16,930 bases of DNA from a bacterium (lineage in GTDB: Bacteria; BMS3Abin14): NCBI GenBank assembly GCA_020352595.1, contig CP070682.1:1554297-1571226 (forward strand), written 5' to 3'. This document shows positions 7,970 to 14,476 of this stretch, piece by piece (position 1 is the first letter of the stretch; every line of letters begins with the position of its first letter). Under the pieces are notes generated by a model. It was not told the DNA's origin. It ran no database searches and saw nothing but the letters and a program-made list of their open reading frames with translations. Made by a program: the position numbers and the translations under genes.

Positions 7970-8710
7970 ATGGTCATCCTCGCCGCAGACACGTCCACTG
8001 CCCTGTGCAGCGTCGCCGTCAGGAACAAGGAAGGTGATGTCGTCCTTGAGCGATCCCTCGGCAACGCGCCCCACAGCGAGATCCTTCTGCCCATGGTCGA
8101 CAAAGTCCTTTCCACTGCCAAATTGACCAGGAATGAGGTCCAGACCATGGCCATGGGTACAGGGCCCGGAACCTTCACGGGGCTCAGGGTTGGACTTGCC
8201 ACTTTCAAGGGATGGGCTGCAGCCACCGGCCTTCCTGTCGTTCCCGTCAATTCCCTCGACGCGGTGGCACTGCCCGCGCTCCAGAAGGGGCTGAGGGTTC
8301 TGGTTCTGGCCGACGCCCGCAAGGGGGAGGTGTATGGAGCCTGCTACGCGGGTCTGGACGGTGACGGTCTGCCGAAGATGGAAGGGGAGATAGCCCTCAT
8401 CGGACACGATCATGTGGCGGACTGGGCACGCGGGAGGACGGGCGCAGGATTCGTGGCGCTGGGGACCGGTGTTCCCCTCCTTATGGCCAAGGGACTGGGC
8501 GAAGGGCTCAGGATCCACAGTGACTTCGATCCCTTTCCATGCGCGTCCCGCATCCTCACCATCGCCGAAGTGCACGTTTCCCTGGGCAGGGTCGCGGACC
8601 TGACCAAACTGCGCCCCGTGTACGTCCGCCCTCCTGATGCCAGACCTCAGTCTCCCGGCCGGAGCATCCTCAGCGTGCCGGGGGAAGATCACGACCCGCA
8701 GGGGCCGTGA
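7970..8710 (+). CDS. tsaB: tRNA threonylcarbamoyladenosine biosynthesis protein TsaB
   Basis: A 246-aa ASKHA-fold protein. The N-terminus MVILAADTSTALCSVAV, the segment NAPHSEILLP (His35) and the glycine-rich GTGPGTFTGLRVG (about 63-75) are the TsaB/YeaZ signature. The C-terminus PVYVRPPDA is also typical. TsaB is the scaffold partner of TsaD and TsaE in making t6A37 on ANN-decoding tRNAs; those partners are not in the window. The start is ATG 7970, one base after the lipoprotein stop. Its stop TGA overlaps the GTG start of rimI. The tsaB-rimI pair is common in bacteria, which supports both assignments. Confidence 0.95.
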   Translation: MVILAADTSTALCSVAVRNKEGDVVLERSLGNAPHSEILLPMVDKVLSTAKLTRNEVQTMAMGTGPGTFTGLRVGLATFKGWAAATGLPVVPVNSLDAVALPALQKGLRVLVLADARKGEVYGACYAGLDGDGLPKMEGEIALIGHDHVADWARGRTGAGFVALGTGVPLLMAKGLGEGLRIHSDFDPFPCASRILTIAEVHVSLGRVADLTKLRPVYVRPPDARPQSPGRSILSVPGEDHDPQGP

Positions 8711-9264
8711 GCACATGCAGGCATCCGGACATGAGGTCCATGCTTTCCATCAGACCCATGACTGATGAGGACCTTGACGAGGTCCATCGCATCGAGGTCC
8801 TCTCCTATGATCACCCCTGGTTCCGCGAGCAGTTCCAGACGGAACTCGCGCGAGGGCAGGTGTCCAGGTGTCTCGTCGCCGTCGTTGAAGAGCCCCCGGA
8901 CGGCTCAAGGCCTTTCCCTGGCAGGGTTGGGGGGCGGTCCCGGCCAGCGCGGGAGGTCCTAGCCGGATTCATCATGGGCTGGCTCGTTGCCGACGAGCTC
9001 CACATAACGAACCTGGCGGTGGACCCGGCCCGGCGAAGATCGGGGGTGGCCGCCGCTCTTCTCCAACACATAACAAGAGACGCCGAAGAGAGGGGCTGTT
9101 CCTGGTGCCAACTTGAGGTTCGCCGGTCCAACAAGGCCGCGCGCAGCCTCTACACGCGATGGGGTTTTCGCGAAATGGGCGTCAGGAAGGGCTACTACCA
9201 GAACGGTGAAGACGCCATCGTCATGGGCAGGGATCTGCAGGGAACCGGAATAAACGGGGATTGA
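8707..9264 (+). CDS. rimI: Ribosomal protein bS18 alanine N-acetyltransferase RimI-like
   Basis: A GNAT acetyltransferase. The acetyl-CoA pyrophosphate loop lies in AVDPARRRSGVAAALL (about 104-118). LEVRRSNKAARSLY holds Glu137 and Tyr149, in the positions of the RimI catalytic residues, and the ending YYQNGEDAIVMGRDL is characteristic of RimI. The length is 185 aa from GTG 8707, which overlaps the tsaB stop (GTGA). The family usually starts nearer LSIRPMTDEDL, so ATG 8731 or ATG 8740 are realistic alternatives and none has an outstanding ribosome site. An extra low-complexity stretch (about 61-83, rich in Pro, Arg and Gly) sits between beta strands and is absent from E. coli RimI, as far as I can judge. 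This is the last gene of the left operon. Confidence 0.9.
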   Translation: MSTCRHPDMRSMLSIRPMTDEDLDEVHRIEVLSYDHPWFREQFQTELARGQVSRCLVAVVEEPPDGSRPFPGRVGGRSRPAREVLAGFIMGWLVADELHITNLAVDPARRRSGVAAALLQHITRDAEERGCSWCQLEVRRSNKAARSLYTRWGFREMGVRKGYYQNGEDAIVMGRDLQGTGINGD

Positions 9265-9396
9265 AAGCGGAACCGGGAACCCGGAACCCCTCATAAGGCC
9301 CGGCGCCCGCTCCAGTCTCCGGACCCCGCACTCCCTGGCATGAGCCTGTCAGAGACCGAACTCTGAACCCCCTCCTCCCCCCTTCCCACCCGAAAT
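9265..9396. other. Gene-free spacer with C-rich, G-poor tract (possible Rho-dependent termination zone)
   Basis: No coding frame is convincing between rimI and the next promoter. After rimI there is a small inverted repeat (CCGGG-AA-CCCGG inside repeated GGAACC words) without a T-run. A strongly pyrimidine-rich, G-poor run follows at about 9361-9391, which is what a Rho loading site looks like. No intrinsic terminator is visible after rimI, so Rho-dependent release here is a reasonable inference but unproven. Confidence 0.35.
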
Positions 9397-9410
9397 TTGA
9401 TCCAGGTCAA
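9397..9410 (+). promoter_or_regulatory. FNR/DNR-like operator
   Basis: TTGATccagGTCAA matches the CRP/FNR-superfamily consensus TTGAT-N4-ATCAA with one substitution. TTGAT...GTCAA variants are familiar from anaerobic and denitrification promoters. Its centre lies about 41 bases upstream of the start site predicted from the TATAAT at 9432-9437, which is the class II activator position. No FNR-type regulator gene is in the window. Confidence 0.7.
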
Positions 9411-9431
9411 AACCTCAAGGCTGCTTTGAGA

Positions 9432-9437
9432 TATAAT
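9432..9437 (+). promoter_or_regulatory. -10 box of the octaheme cytochrome promoter
   Basis: A perfect TATAAT. The sequence 17 bases upstream (AAAACC) does not resemble a -35 box and directly abuts the FNR-like site, as expected for an activator-dependent promoter. The predicted start site is about 9444-9445. Confidence 0.65.
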
Positions 9438-9444
9438 TCACTAT

Positions 9445-9638
9445 GCGTGCGAGGTTTTCGGGGGCCTCCCCAAGGGGGAAACCTTTTCCATACCACCGGC
9501 AGAGGATGCTCCGTCTCTCGTGAGGAGGCGGGAGGCCTGTGTCGTTGAAAGCATAAAAATGACCATCAGGGCAAAGGGGGTGAGAGAAAAGGTACGCCAG
9601 GGAAAGGGTCATAATTACGCGAAACCAAGGAGGGCAAA
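9445..9638 (+). promoter_or_regulatory. Structured 5' leader of the octaheme cytochrome mRNA
   Basis: About 195 nt separate the predicted start site from the ATG. A perfect 8-bp stem GGCCTCCC (9463-9470) / GGGAGGCC (9530-9537) closes a multihelix domain. Inside are AAGG/CCTT around a GGGAAA loop and CTCC (9509-9512) / GGAG (9524-9527). A second long-range stem, ATGACC (9559-9564) / GGTCAT (9607-9612), ends 14 bases before the ribosome site AAGGAGGG (9627-9634). I cannot match it to a riboswitch class. A 65-codon minus-strand frame (9415-9612) lies across it but has no support as a gene. Confidence 0.45.
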
Positions 9639-10976
9639 ATGGGGAAAAAGATCCTGATGATAATCATGGCGGCGGCTTTGATATCCGTCCTGGCCTCCCC
9701 GCCGGTGCGAGCGGACATCTCCAGGGAGACCGGAGAGTGTCTTGAATGTCACGCAGAGTCCATGCCGGGCATTGTCACCCAGTGGGAGAAGAGCATCCAC
9801 TGGGGGACCGGCGTCGGCTGTTACGAGTGCCACAAGGCCGAGAAGGGGGACAAGGACGCCATGGACCACAACGGGTACACCGTGGCTATCCTCGTCACGC
9901 CCAGGGACTGTGGCCGATGCCACGCCAAGGAATCGGCCGAGCAGGAAGCCAGCCATCACGCCGAAGCCGGCAACATAATCAACTCGGCCGACGGTCTCCT
10001 GGGCCAGACTCTGGGCGGCCCCCCTGCCGTGGCCGTTGGATGCCGCCAGTGCCACGGTTCTGTCGTGCTGACCTTGGCCGACGGGACCCTGGACCCTTCC
10101 ACGTGGCCCAATACGGGCATCGGCAGGCTCAACCCGGACGGATCCAAGGGTTCGTGCTCGGCGTGTCATACGCGGCACCGGTTCAGCAAGGCCCAGGCGA
10201 GGAAGCCGGAAGTCTGCGGAAAGTGCCACCTTGGCCCCGACCATCCACAGCTGGAGGTCTACGAGGAGTCCAAGCATGGCATCCTGTACAGGGCCTTCGA
10301 GCACGAGCTGAACATGGAAAGACCCAAGTGGGTGGCCGGCGAGGACTACTTTGACGCGCCGACCTGCTCGACCTGTCACATCAGCGGCGGCGGAGGTCAA
10401 GGCGTCACCCACGATGTGGGCAAGCGCCTGAGCTGGAACCTCCGGGCTCCCGTCTCCGTGAAGATGGAGAACTCCCAGAAGAAACGCGAGGCCATGTCCG
10501 CGGTATGCTCGGCATGCCACTCGGACTATTTCGTGGAGAGCTTCTACAAGCAGCTGGATGAGTTCGTAGAGCTTTACGACACCAAATTCGGCATCCCGGC
10601 CCAGAAGATCCGCTCCCTTCTCCTCGAGGAGGGCGTCATCCCCAAGGGCGATTTCAACGATGAGATCGACTGGATCTACTGGGAACTCTGGCACCACGAA
10701 GGTCGAAGGGCCCGCCACGGTGCGGCCATGTCCGGTCCGGACTACGCCTGGTGGCACGGCCTTTACGAAGTGGCCAAACACTTCTACACGGAGTACCTGC
10801 CTGCGGCGAAGAGGCTCTCTGAGGAGGCAGGCAAGCCTGAGGTCTACGAGAGGATAGAGAAGGAGTTCATTCTCGGCGACGAAAGGCACGAGTGGTACGT
10901 CAAAGGGTTCGACGCTCAGAAGCTCAAAGAGATCCAGAAATACTATCAGGAGAGGTATCAGCAGAAGGTGGATTAA
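9639..10976 (+). CDS. Periplasmic octaheme cytochrome c, hydroxylamine oxidoreductase-like
   Basis: A 445-aa protein with a Sec signal peptide (likely cut after Ala25, VRA-DIS) and exactly eight CXXCH heme sites at residues 34, 61, 91, 135, 173, 193, 243 and 290. The haem-free C-terminal helical region (about 295-445, including DYAWWHGLYEVAKHFY) fits the HAO-type octaheme family. There is no C-terminal membrane anchor, so it should be soluble in the periplasm. Family members oxidise hydroxylamine or hydrazine, or in non-nitrifiers are thought to reduce nitrite or hydroxylamine. THD at 257-259 is in the region where active-site His/Asp are expected; whether the cross-linking Tyr of oxidative HAO is present needs an alignment. 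The strong ribosome site AAGGAGGG, the FNR-like operator and the isolated position suggest an anaerobically induced reductase. No NapC/NrfH-type quinol partner is adjacent. Confidence 0.93.
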   Translation: MGKKILMIIMAAALISVLASPPVRADISRETGECLECHAESMPGIVTQWEKSIHWGTGVGCYECHKAEKGDKDAMDHNGYTVAILVTPRDCGRCHAKESAEQEASHHAEAGNIINSADGLLGQTLGGPPAVAVGCRQCHGSVVLTLADGTLDPSTWPNTGIGRLNPDGSKGSCSACHTRHRFSKAQARKPEVCGKCHLGPDHPQLEVYEESKHGILYRAFEHELNMERPKWVAGEDYFDAPTCSTCHISGGGGQGVTHDVGKRLSWNLRAPVSVKMENSQKKREAMSAVCSACHSDYFVESFYKQLDEFVELYDTKFGIPAQKIRSLLLEEGVIPKGDFNDEIDWIYWELWHHEGRRARHGAAMSGPDYAWWHGLYEVAKHFYTEYLPAAKRLSEEAGKPEVYERIEKEFILGDERHEWYVKGFDAQKLKEIQKYYQERYQQKVD

Positions 10977-10986
10977 CGGCACCCGG

Positions 10987-11011
10987 GCGGGGCGGCATGA
11001 CGCCGCCCCGC
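10987..11011 (+). terminator. Hairpin downstream of the octaheme cytochrome
   Basis: A perfect 10-bp GC-only stem, GCGGGGCGGC / GCCGCCCCGC with a 5-nt loop, starts 11 bases after the stop codon. The following tract (AGTCCTTGT) is only weakly T-rich, so it may act as a terminator with help or as an mRNA 3'-end stabiliser. Confidence 0.6.
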
Positions 11012-11035
11012 AGTCCTTGTCGGCCCCCGTGCTTC

Positions 11036-11100
11036 CAGCGTGCGGGTGCAGGAGCGCGCGGTGTTCCGGGCTGGACTCCGTGCCCGCAGATGCGTCGCTG
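11036..11100. repeat. Long imperfect inverted repeat before the tRNA promoter
   Basis: CAGCG-TGCGGG (11036-11046) is complementary to CCCGCA (11083-11088) and CGCTG (11096-11100), with a 7-base bulge. GGAG (11051-11054) and CTCC (11076-11079) can pair inside. It falls between the cytochrome hairpin and the tRNA promoter and has no T-run. Function unknown. Confidence 0.5.
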
Positions 11101-11105
11101 AAACC

Positions 11106-11134
11106 TTTACAAAGGGTTGGCCATGGATTAATAT
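11106..11134 (+). promoter_or_regulatory. Sigma-70-type promoter of tRNA-Gly
   Basis: TTTACA (11106-11111), a 17-base spacer and TAATAT (11129-11134) form a near-consensus promoter. The start site is predicted at about 11141, a few bases before the mature tRNA end. Confidence 0.7.
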
Positions 11135-11145
11135 TTTGCATCCGT

Positions 11146-11221
11146 GCGGGCATAACTCAGTTGGTAGAGTGTCAGCTTCCCAAGCTGAAAGTCGCGGGTT
11201 CGAATCCCGTTGCCCGCTCCA
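11146..11221 (+). tRNA. tRNA-Gly (anticodon CCC)
   Basis: A 76-nt cloverleaf with CCA encoded (11219-11221). The acceptor stem is GCGGGCA (11146-11152) / TGCCCGC (11211-11217) with U as discriminator. The D arm contains AGTTGGTA. The anticodon stem TCAGC/GCTGA encloses the loop TTCCCAA, giving CCC at 11179-11181, which reads GGG. The T arm is CGGGTTCGAATCCCG. It resembles bacterial tRNA-Gly(CCC) species and has its own promoter and terminator, so it is a one-gene unit. Confidence 0.97.
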
Positions 11222-11232
11222 GCCGCAAGATC

Positions 11233-11259
11233 AAGGCCCCGTTTCAGACGGGGCTTTTT
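11233..11259 (+). terminator. Intrinsic terminator of tRNA-Gly
   Basis: GCCCCGT (11236-11242), loop TTCAG and ACGGGGC (11248-11254) are followed by TTTTT. Upstream AAG extends the stem into the T-run. It lies 12 bases after the tRNA. Confidence 0.88.
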
Positions 11260-11317
11260 CATGGTATCGGGGCTTCAAGGGCGGTTTGGGAGACGTGCGG
11301 GTCCCCGTTGGAGCGCT

Positions 11318-11354
11318 CCCGCAACGGATTCCTGACAGGAATCCCGCTTGCGGG
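11318..11354. repeat. Nested inverted repeat upstream of the tyrosine phosphatase gene
   Basis: An outer stem CCCGCAA (11318-11324) / TTGCGGG (11348-11354) encloses an inner stem GATTCCT (11327-11333) / AGGAATC (11337-11343) with a 3-base loop. There is no T-run. It could be a hairpin in the 5' leader of the gene at 11395, or a dispersed repeat unit; copies elsewhere cannot be checked here. Confidence 0.5.
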
Positions 11355-11394
11355 TTCCGCCTGCCGGTGCTAGGGTGCGCCCAAAGGTTTTCTC

Positions 11395-12117
11395 ATGGAC
11401 GATCTGGTCGATCTGCACGCGCATATCCTGCCGGGTCTCGACGACGGGCCCGAGGAGTTCAGGGAATCCGTCGAGATGGTGCGGGCCCTGAGGGAGATGG
11501 GATTCGCCCACATCTTCGCAACGCCCCACCAGCGCCTCTACTCCTGGCAGGGACTGGATCCGGAAAGGGTCAAGGCTGAGGTCCACCGCCTCACGGGAGC
11601 CCTTGCCGGGCCGGGAATACCGGTCAGGATCTACGCCGGTATGGAGTACGACCTGGACGAGACGCTTCTGGAAAGGACGAGTCAAAACCCCGGTTCGGCG
11701 GGGCACCTGCTGGTGGACGTCGGGTTCTGGGGCGTGCACAAGGATCTCGAGGGTCTGCTCGGAGGCGTCGTCGAAGCGGGCCTGAAGGTGCTGGTCGTCC
11801 ACCCGGAGCGCAACCCGACGCTGTGCCGGAACTCGTCCCTCGTGGAAGGCCTTCTCGCGTCAGGGATACGTCTTGCGGGGAACCTCGGCAGCCTGTCGGG
11901 CATGTACGGTCAGGGAGCCCGCAGGCTGGCACACGGTATGCTCGAGAAGGATCTTTACTGGGCCATGGCCTCGGACATGCACTCGCTCGAGCAGGCGCCC
12001 TGGGTACGCAGGGGGCTCGATGAACTCCGGGACAGTGTCGGCCTGGAGGGGGCGAGGAGGCTCATGCTGGACAACCCCATGGAGATCATACAAGCCCTGC
12101 CGGAGGAATCTCCTTGA
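11395..12117 (+). CDS. PHP-family tyrosine-protein phosphatase (CpsB/CapC/YwqE type)
   Basis: A 240-aa metal-dependent phosphatase of the polymerase-and-histidinol-phosphatase fold. The N-terminal motif DLHAHILPGLDDG (Asp6, His8, His10, Asp16, Asp17) is the family signature. Further metal ligands appear in ATPH (His45), GMEYD, VVHPERN and SDMHS. Relatives dephosphorylate the tyrosine-rich tail of BY-kinases that control capsule or exopolysaccharide export. No kinase or Wzx/Wzy gene is nearby, but the NDP-sugar genes at the left edge fit a polysaccharide theme. The ATG at 11395 has only a weak AAAGG ribosome site. Its stop overlaps the TTG start of argS (TTGA), so argS translation is probably coupled to it. 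Confidence 0.88.
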   Translation: MDDLVDLHAHILPGLDDGPEEFRESVEMVRALREMGFAHIFATPHQRLYSWQGLDPERVKAEVHRLTGALAGPGIPVRIYAGMEYDLDETLLERTSQNPGSAGHLLVDVGFWGVHKDLEGLLGGVVEAGLKVLVVHPERNPTLCRNSSLVEGLLASGIRLAGNLGSLSGMYGQGARRLAHGMLEKDLYWAMASDMHSLEQAPWVRRGLDELRDSVGLEGARRLMLDNPMEIIQALPEESP

Positions 12118-13784
12118 AGGGAACGCTCACAAACATCGTCAAAGGTGCTCTTAAACTCCTGGCAGCGGAGGGAAAGATCACCCTCACACCCCCGACGCCC
12201 TTCATCGAGATGACCCGGGATCGGCGGTTCGGGGATTACGCCACCAACGTGGCCATGATCATGGCTTCCCGGATGGAAGGCGTCGGTGCCCGCGATCTGG
12301 CCGAGGAGGTGGCGGCCAGGATATGGGAGATGGACGGAGGCCGCAACCTGGACGAGGTGAAGGTGGCCGGTCCCGGCTTTATCAACCTGACCATGAGCCC
12401 GGCGTTCTGGATCGGGACGCTGCGTTCCGTCCTGAGGGAGGGAGGCGATTTCGCCCGCACGGACGTCGGGAAGGGCAGGAGGGTCCAGGTGGAGTTCGTC
12501 AGCGCCAACCCCACCGGCCCCCTGCATGTCGGTCACGGGCGCGGGGCCGCTCTGGGAGACGCCCTGGCCAACGTCCTTTCGTACGCCGGGTACGAGGTCC
12601 AGCGGGAGTACTACATCAACGATGCCGGGAACCAGATCCAGACCCTGGGCCTTTCCGTGTATGCCCGTTACCTCCAGGCCTGCCGCAGGGATGTCCCTTT
12701 CCCCGAGGAGGGATACAAGGGGGACTACATCCGTCAGATCGCCGGACAGCTCATCGAGGAGCAGGGGGACCGGTACCTTGAAATGCCCGAGGAGCAGGCC
12801 GTGGAGGAGATCGCGGTCGTGGCTGCCGGTGCCATCCTCGAGGACATCCGACAGGATCTCGAGGAGTTCGGAGTCCGTTTCGACCGCTGGTTCTCGGAGA
12901 AGAGGCTCCTTGAGGAGGGAGCGGTCCAGGCAACACTCGCTGAGCTGGAGAAGAGCGGCCACACCTACAGCCACGAGGGTGCCCTCTGGTTCCGGTCGAC
13001 GGATATGGGGGACGACAAGGATCGTGTGATGGTCAAGGGAGACGGATCGCTCACGTATTTCGCCTCCGATGTGGCATACCACAGGGAGAAGTATCAGAGA
13101 GGCTTCCACCGTGTCGTGGACATCTGGGGAGCCGACCATCACGGCTACGTCGCCCGCATGAAGGCGGCCGTGCAGGCGCTGGGCAGGCAGTGGGACGACC
13201 TGCAGGTACTGCTCATCCAGCTGGTCAGTCTGTCGAGGAAGGGTGTTCCCGTCGCCATGAGCACGAGAGCAGGCGAGTTCGTGACCCTGAGGCAGGTCCG
13301 GGAGGAGGTCGGCAGGGATGCTGCCCGATTCATCTTCCTGACACGGAAGGCCGACAGCAAGCTGGATTTCGACCTGGACCTCGCCAAGGAGCAGAGCAAC
13401 GACAACCCTGTCTACTACGTCCAGTATGCCCACGCCCGCATCTGCAGCATCCTTCGCAACGCCGGGGAGAGGGGCGTGGACCTCCCCGACCCTGAAGACG
13501 TGGACCTGATGCTTCTCCAGCTTCCTGAGGAGAGGGAGCTCATAAGGTACATGGCCGCTCTTCCGGATGTCGTGGAGGGAGCCGCGGTGTCCCTGGAGCC
13601 TCACCGTCTGACCACCTACCTGAGGGACATTTCCACCATCCTCCACAATTATTATTACCACCACAGGGTCCTCGCGGATGACGTGCAGCTCACAGCTTCC
13701 AGGCTGGCCCTCATGCTCGGTGTCAAGACAGCCATCGGCAAGGCTCTCGAACTGCTCGGAGTCTCGGCGCCGGAGAGGATGTGA
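12114..13784 (+). CDS. argS: Arginyl-tRNA synthetase
   Basis: A class I aminoacyl-tRNA synthetase of 556 aa (E. coli enzyme about 577). The N-terminal Add-1 domain (about 1-110) is followed by the catalytic domain with the HIGH-type motif ANPTGPLHVGHGRG (HVGH 138-141) and WGADHHGYVARMKAA. The KMSK-type loop is AMSTRAGEF (about 381-389); it lacks the first Lys, as is usual in many ArgRS. SNDNPVYYVQYAHARICSIL leads into the DALR anticodon-binding domain. The start TTG 12114 overlaps the upstream stop TGA and has GGAGG (12102-12106) at ideal distance. The homologue-like N-terminus MKGTLTNIVKGALKLL supports it. The stop overlaps the next gene's GTG start (GTGA), a three-gene coupled unit. Confidence 0.97.
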   Translation: MKGTLTNIVKGALKLLAAEGKITLTPPTPFIEMTRDRRFGDYATNVAMIMASRMEGVGARDLAEEVAARIWEMDGGRNLDEVKVAGPGFINLTMSPAFWIGTLRSVLREGGDFARTDVGKGRRVQVEFVSANPTGPLHVGHGRGAALGDALANVLSYAGYEVQREYYINDAGNQIQTLGLSVYARYLQACRRDVPFPEEGYKGDYIRQIAGQLIEEQGDRYLEMPEEQAVEEIAVVAAGAILEDIRQDLEEFGVRFDRWFSEKRLLEEGAVQATLAELEKSGHTYSHEGALWFRSTDMGDDKDRVMVKGDGSLTYFASDVAYHREKYQRGFHRVVDIWGADHHGYVARMKAAVQALGRQWDDLQVLLIQLVSLSRKGVPVAMSTRAGEFVTLRQVREEVGRDAARFIFLTRKADSKLDFDLDLAKEQSNDNPVYYVQYAHARICSILRNAGERGVDLPDPEDVDLMLLQLPEERELIRYMAALPDVVEGAAVSLEPHRLTTYLRDISTILHNYYYHHRVLADDVQLTASRLALMLGVKTAIGKALELLGVSAPERM

Positions 13785-14356
13785 GGTTGGCGCGCAAGTC
13801 CGCGAAACCCAAGGAACTGGTCCGGCTGACACCCTTCCAGTTCAGCCTCAGCGTCAGCATCATTGTCCTCCTCATGGCCGGCGCCGGGCTCGCCGGCTAC
13901 CTTTACGGCCTCAGAGAGGGCGGGCGGGAGCAGGAGGAGGCCGTCGGTCAGGGTTCGCTTCAAACCCCCGACAGCGCCAGGACCATGGAAGAGAAGGCCG
14001 ACACCCTCTCCCCTGTCACATTCTATCAGACCCTTACCGAACAGAGGCGGCAGGCTGCTGATACGCCGCCTCCCAAAGCCGCTCCCGTCAAACCTGAACC
14101 CAGGGAGAGGTCCGGCGGTGAGGGTCTTCCCCTCATGCTCCAGGTGGCTTCCTACAGGAGCAGCGAAGCGGCCCACAAACTTCTCGAAGGGCTGTCGTCC
14201 GACGGGTACTCGGGAACCGTGATGCGGGTGGACCTCGGTGATAGGGGGGTCTGGTACAGGGTCAAGCTCGGCCCCTATCATGGTGAGGAGGAGGCCGGTC
14301 GCGTCCTGGCGGCTCTGGAGAAGGAGAGGTCTCTCAAGGGCTTTATCGCCCGGTGA
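13781..14356 (+). CDS. SPOR-domain membrane protein
   Basis: A 191-aa bitopic protein. A basic cytoplasmic N-terminus (RLARKSAKPKELVRLTP) precedes one transmembrane helix (about 19-43). A polar and then Pro-rich linker follows (about 44-115), ending in a C-terminal SPOR domain (about 116-191: LMLQVASYRSSEAAHKLLEGL ... WYRVKLGPYHGEEEAGRVLAAL). SPOR domains bind denuded glycan strands of septal peptidoglycan, so it should localise to division sites, like FtsN or DedD. The start is GTG 13781 (GTGA overlap with argS); TTG 13787 is an in-frame alternative. SPOR proteins following argS are common in deltaproteobacterial genomes (recollection, not checked). A terminator follows. Confidence 0.92.
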   Translation: MRLARKSAKPKELVRLTPFQFSLSVSIIVLLMAGAGLAGYLYGLREGGREQEEAVGQGSLQTPDSARTMEEKADTLSPVTFYQTLTEQRRQAADTPPPKAAPVKPEPRERSGGEGLPLMLQVASYRSSEAAHKLLEGLSSDGYSGTVMRVDLGDRGVWYRVKLGPYHGEEEAGRVLAALEKERSLKGFIAR

Positions 14357-14389
14357 GGCTTGCAGGGCCGCCGCCCTCGAGTGCCGCCG

Positions 14390-14407
14390 CCCGCATGCGC
14401 GGGTTTT
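14390..14407 (+). terminator. Intrinsic terminator after the SPOR gene
   Basis: CCCGC (14390-14394), loop ATGC and GCGGG (14399-14403) are followed by TTTTCC. A smaller hairpin (AGGGC/GCCCT, 14364-14377) precedes it. The stem is short but the T-run and position fit the end of the CpsB-argS-SPOR unit. Confidence 0.6.
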
Positions 14408-14420
14408 CCTATTTTCAAGG

Positions 14421-14440
14421 GGCGGTGTCCGGACAACGCC
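14421..14440. promoter_or_regulatory. Imperfect 20-bp palindrome upstream of the zapB-zapA promoter
   Basis: GGCGGTGTCCGGACAACGCC: the central ten bases TGTCCGGACA are a perfect palindrome, and flanking GGCG/CGCC also pair, with one mismatched pair between. It lies 36 bases before the -35 box. It could be an operator or a second, weak terminator hairpin for the upstream unit. Confidence 0.45.
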
Positions 14441-14476
14441 TCGAATTTTCCCTCCTGAAGTTTATTGTGAAGAACC

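Noticed and set aside
9415..9612. 65-codon minus-strand frame across the cytochrome leader
   Set aside because: No ribosome site or recognisable motif; the stretch is better explained as the structured leader of the plus-strand gene.
9445..9638. Cyclic di-GMP (GEMM) riboswitch upstream of the multihaem cytochrome
   Set aside because: Considered because such riboswitches precede cytochromes in some deltaproteobacteria and a diguanylate cyclase is nearby, but the conserved GGCAAACC / GGGACGCAAAGCC / tetraloop-receptor blocks are absent.
11017..11373. 118-codon plus-strand frame over the tRNA
   Set aside because: It runs through tRNA-Gly and its terminator; chance frame.
11955..13832. 625-codon open frame on the minus strand
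   Set aside because: Complementary to argS, which is unambiguous; no motif and no ribosome site, so an antisense artefact.
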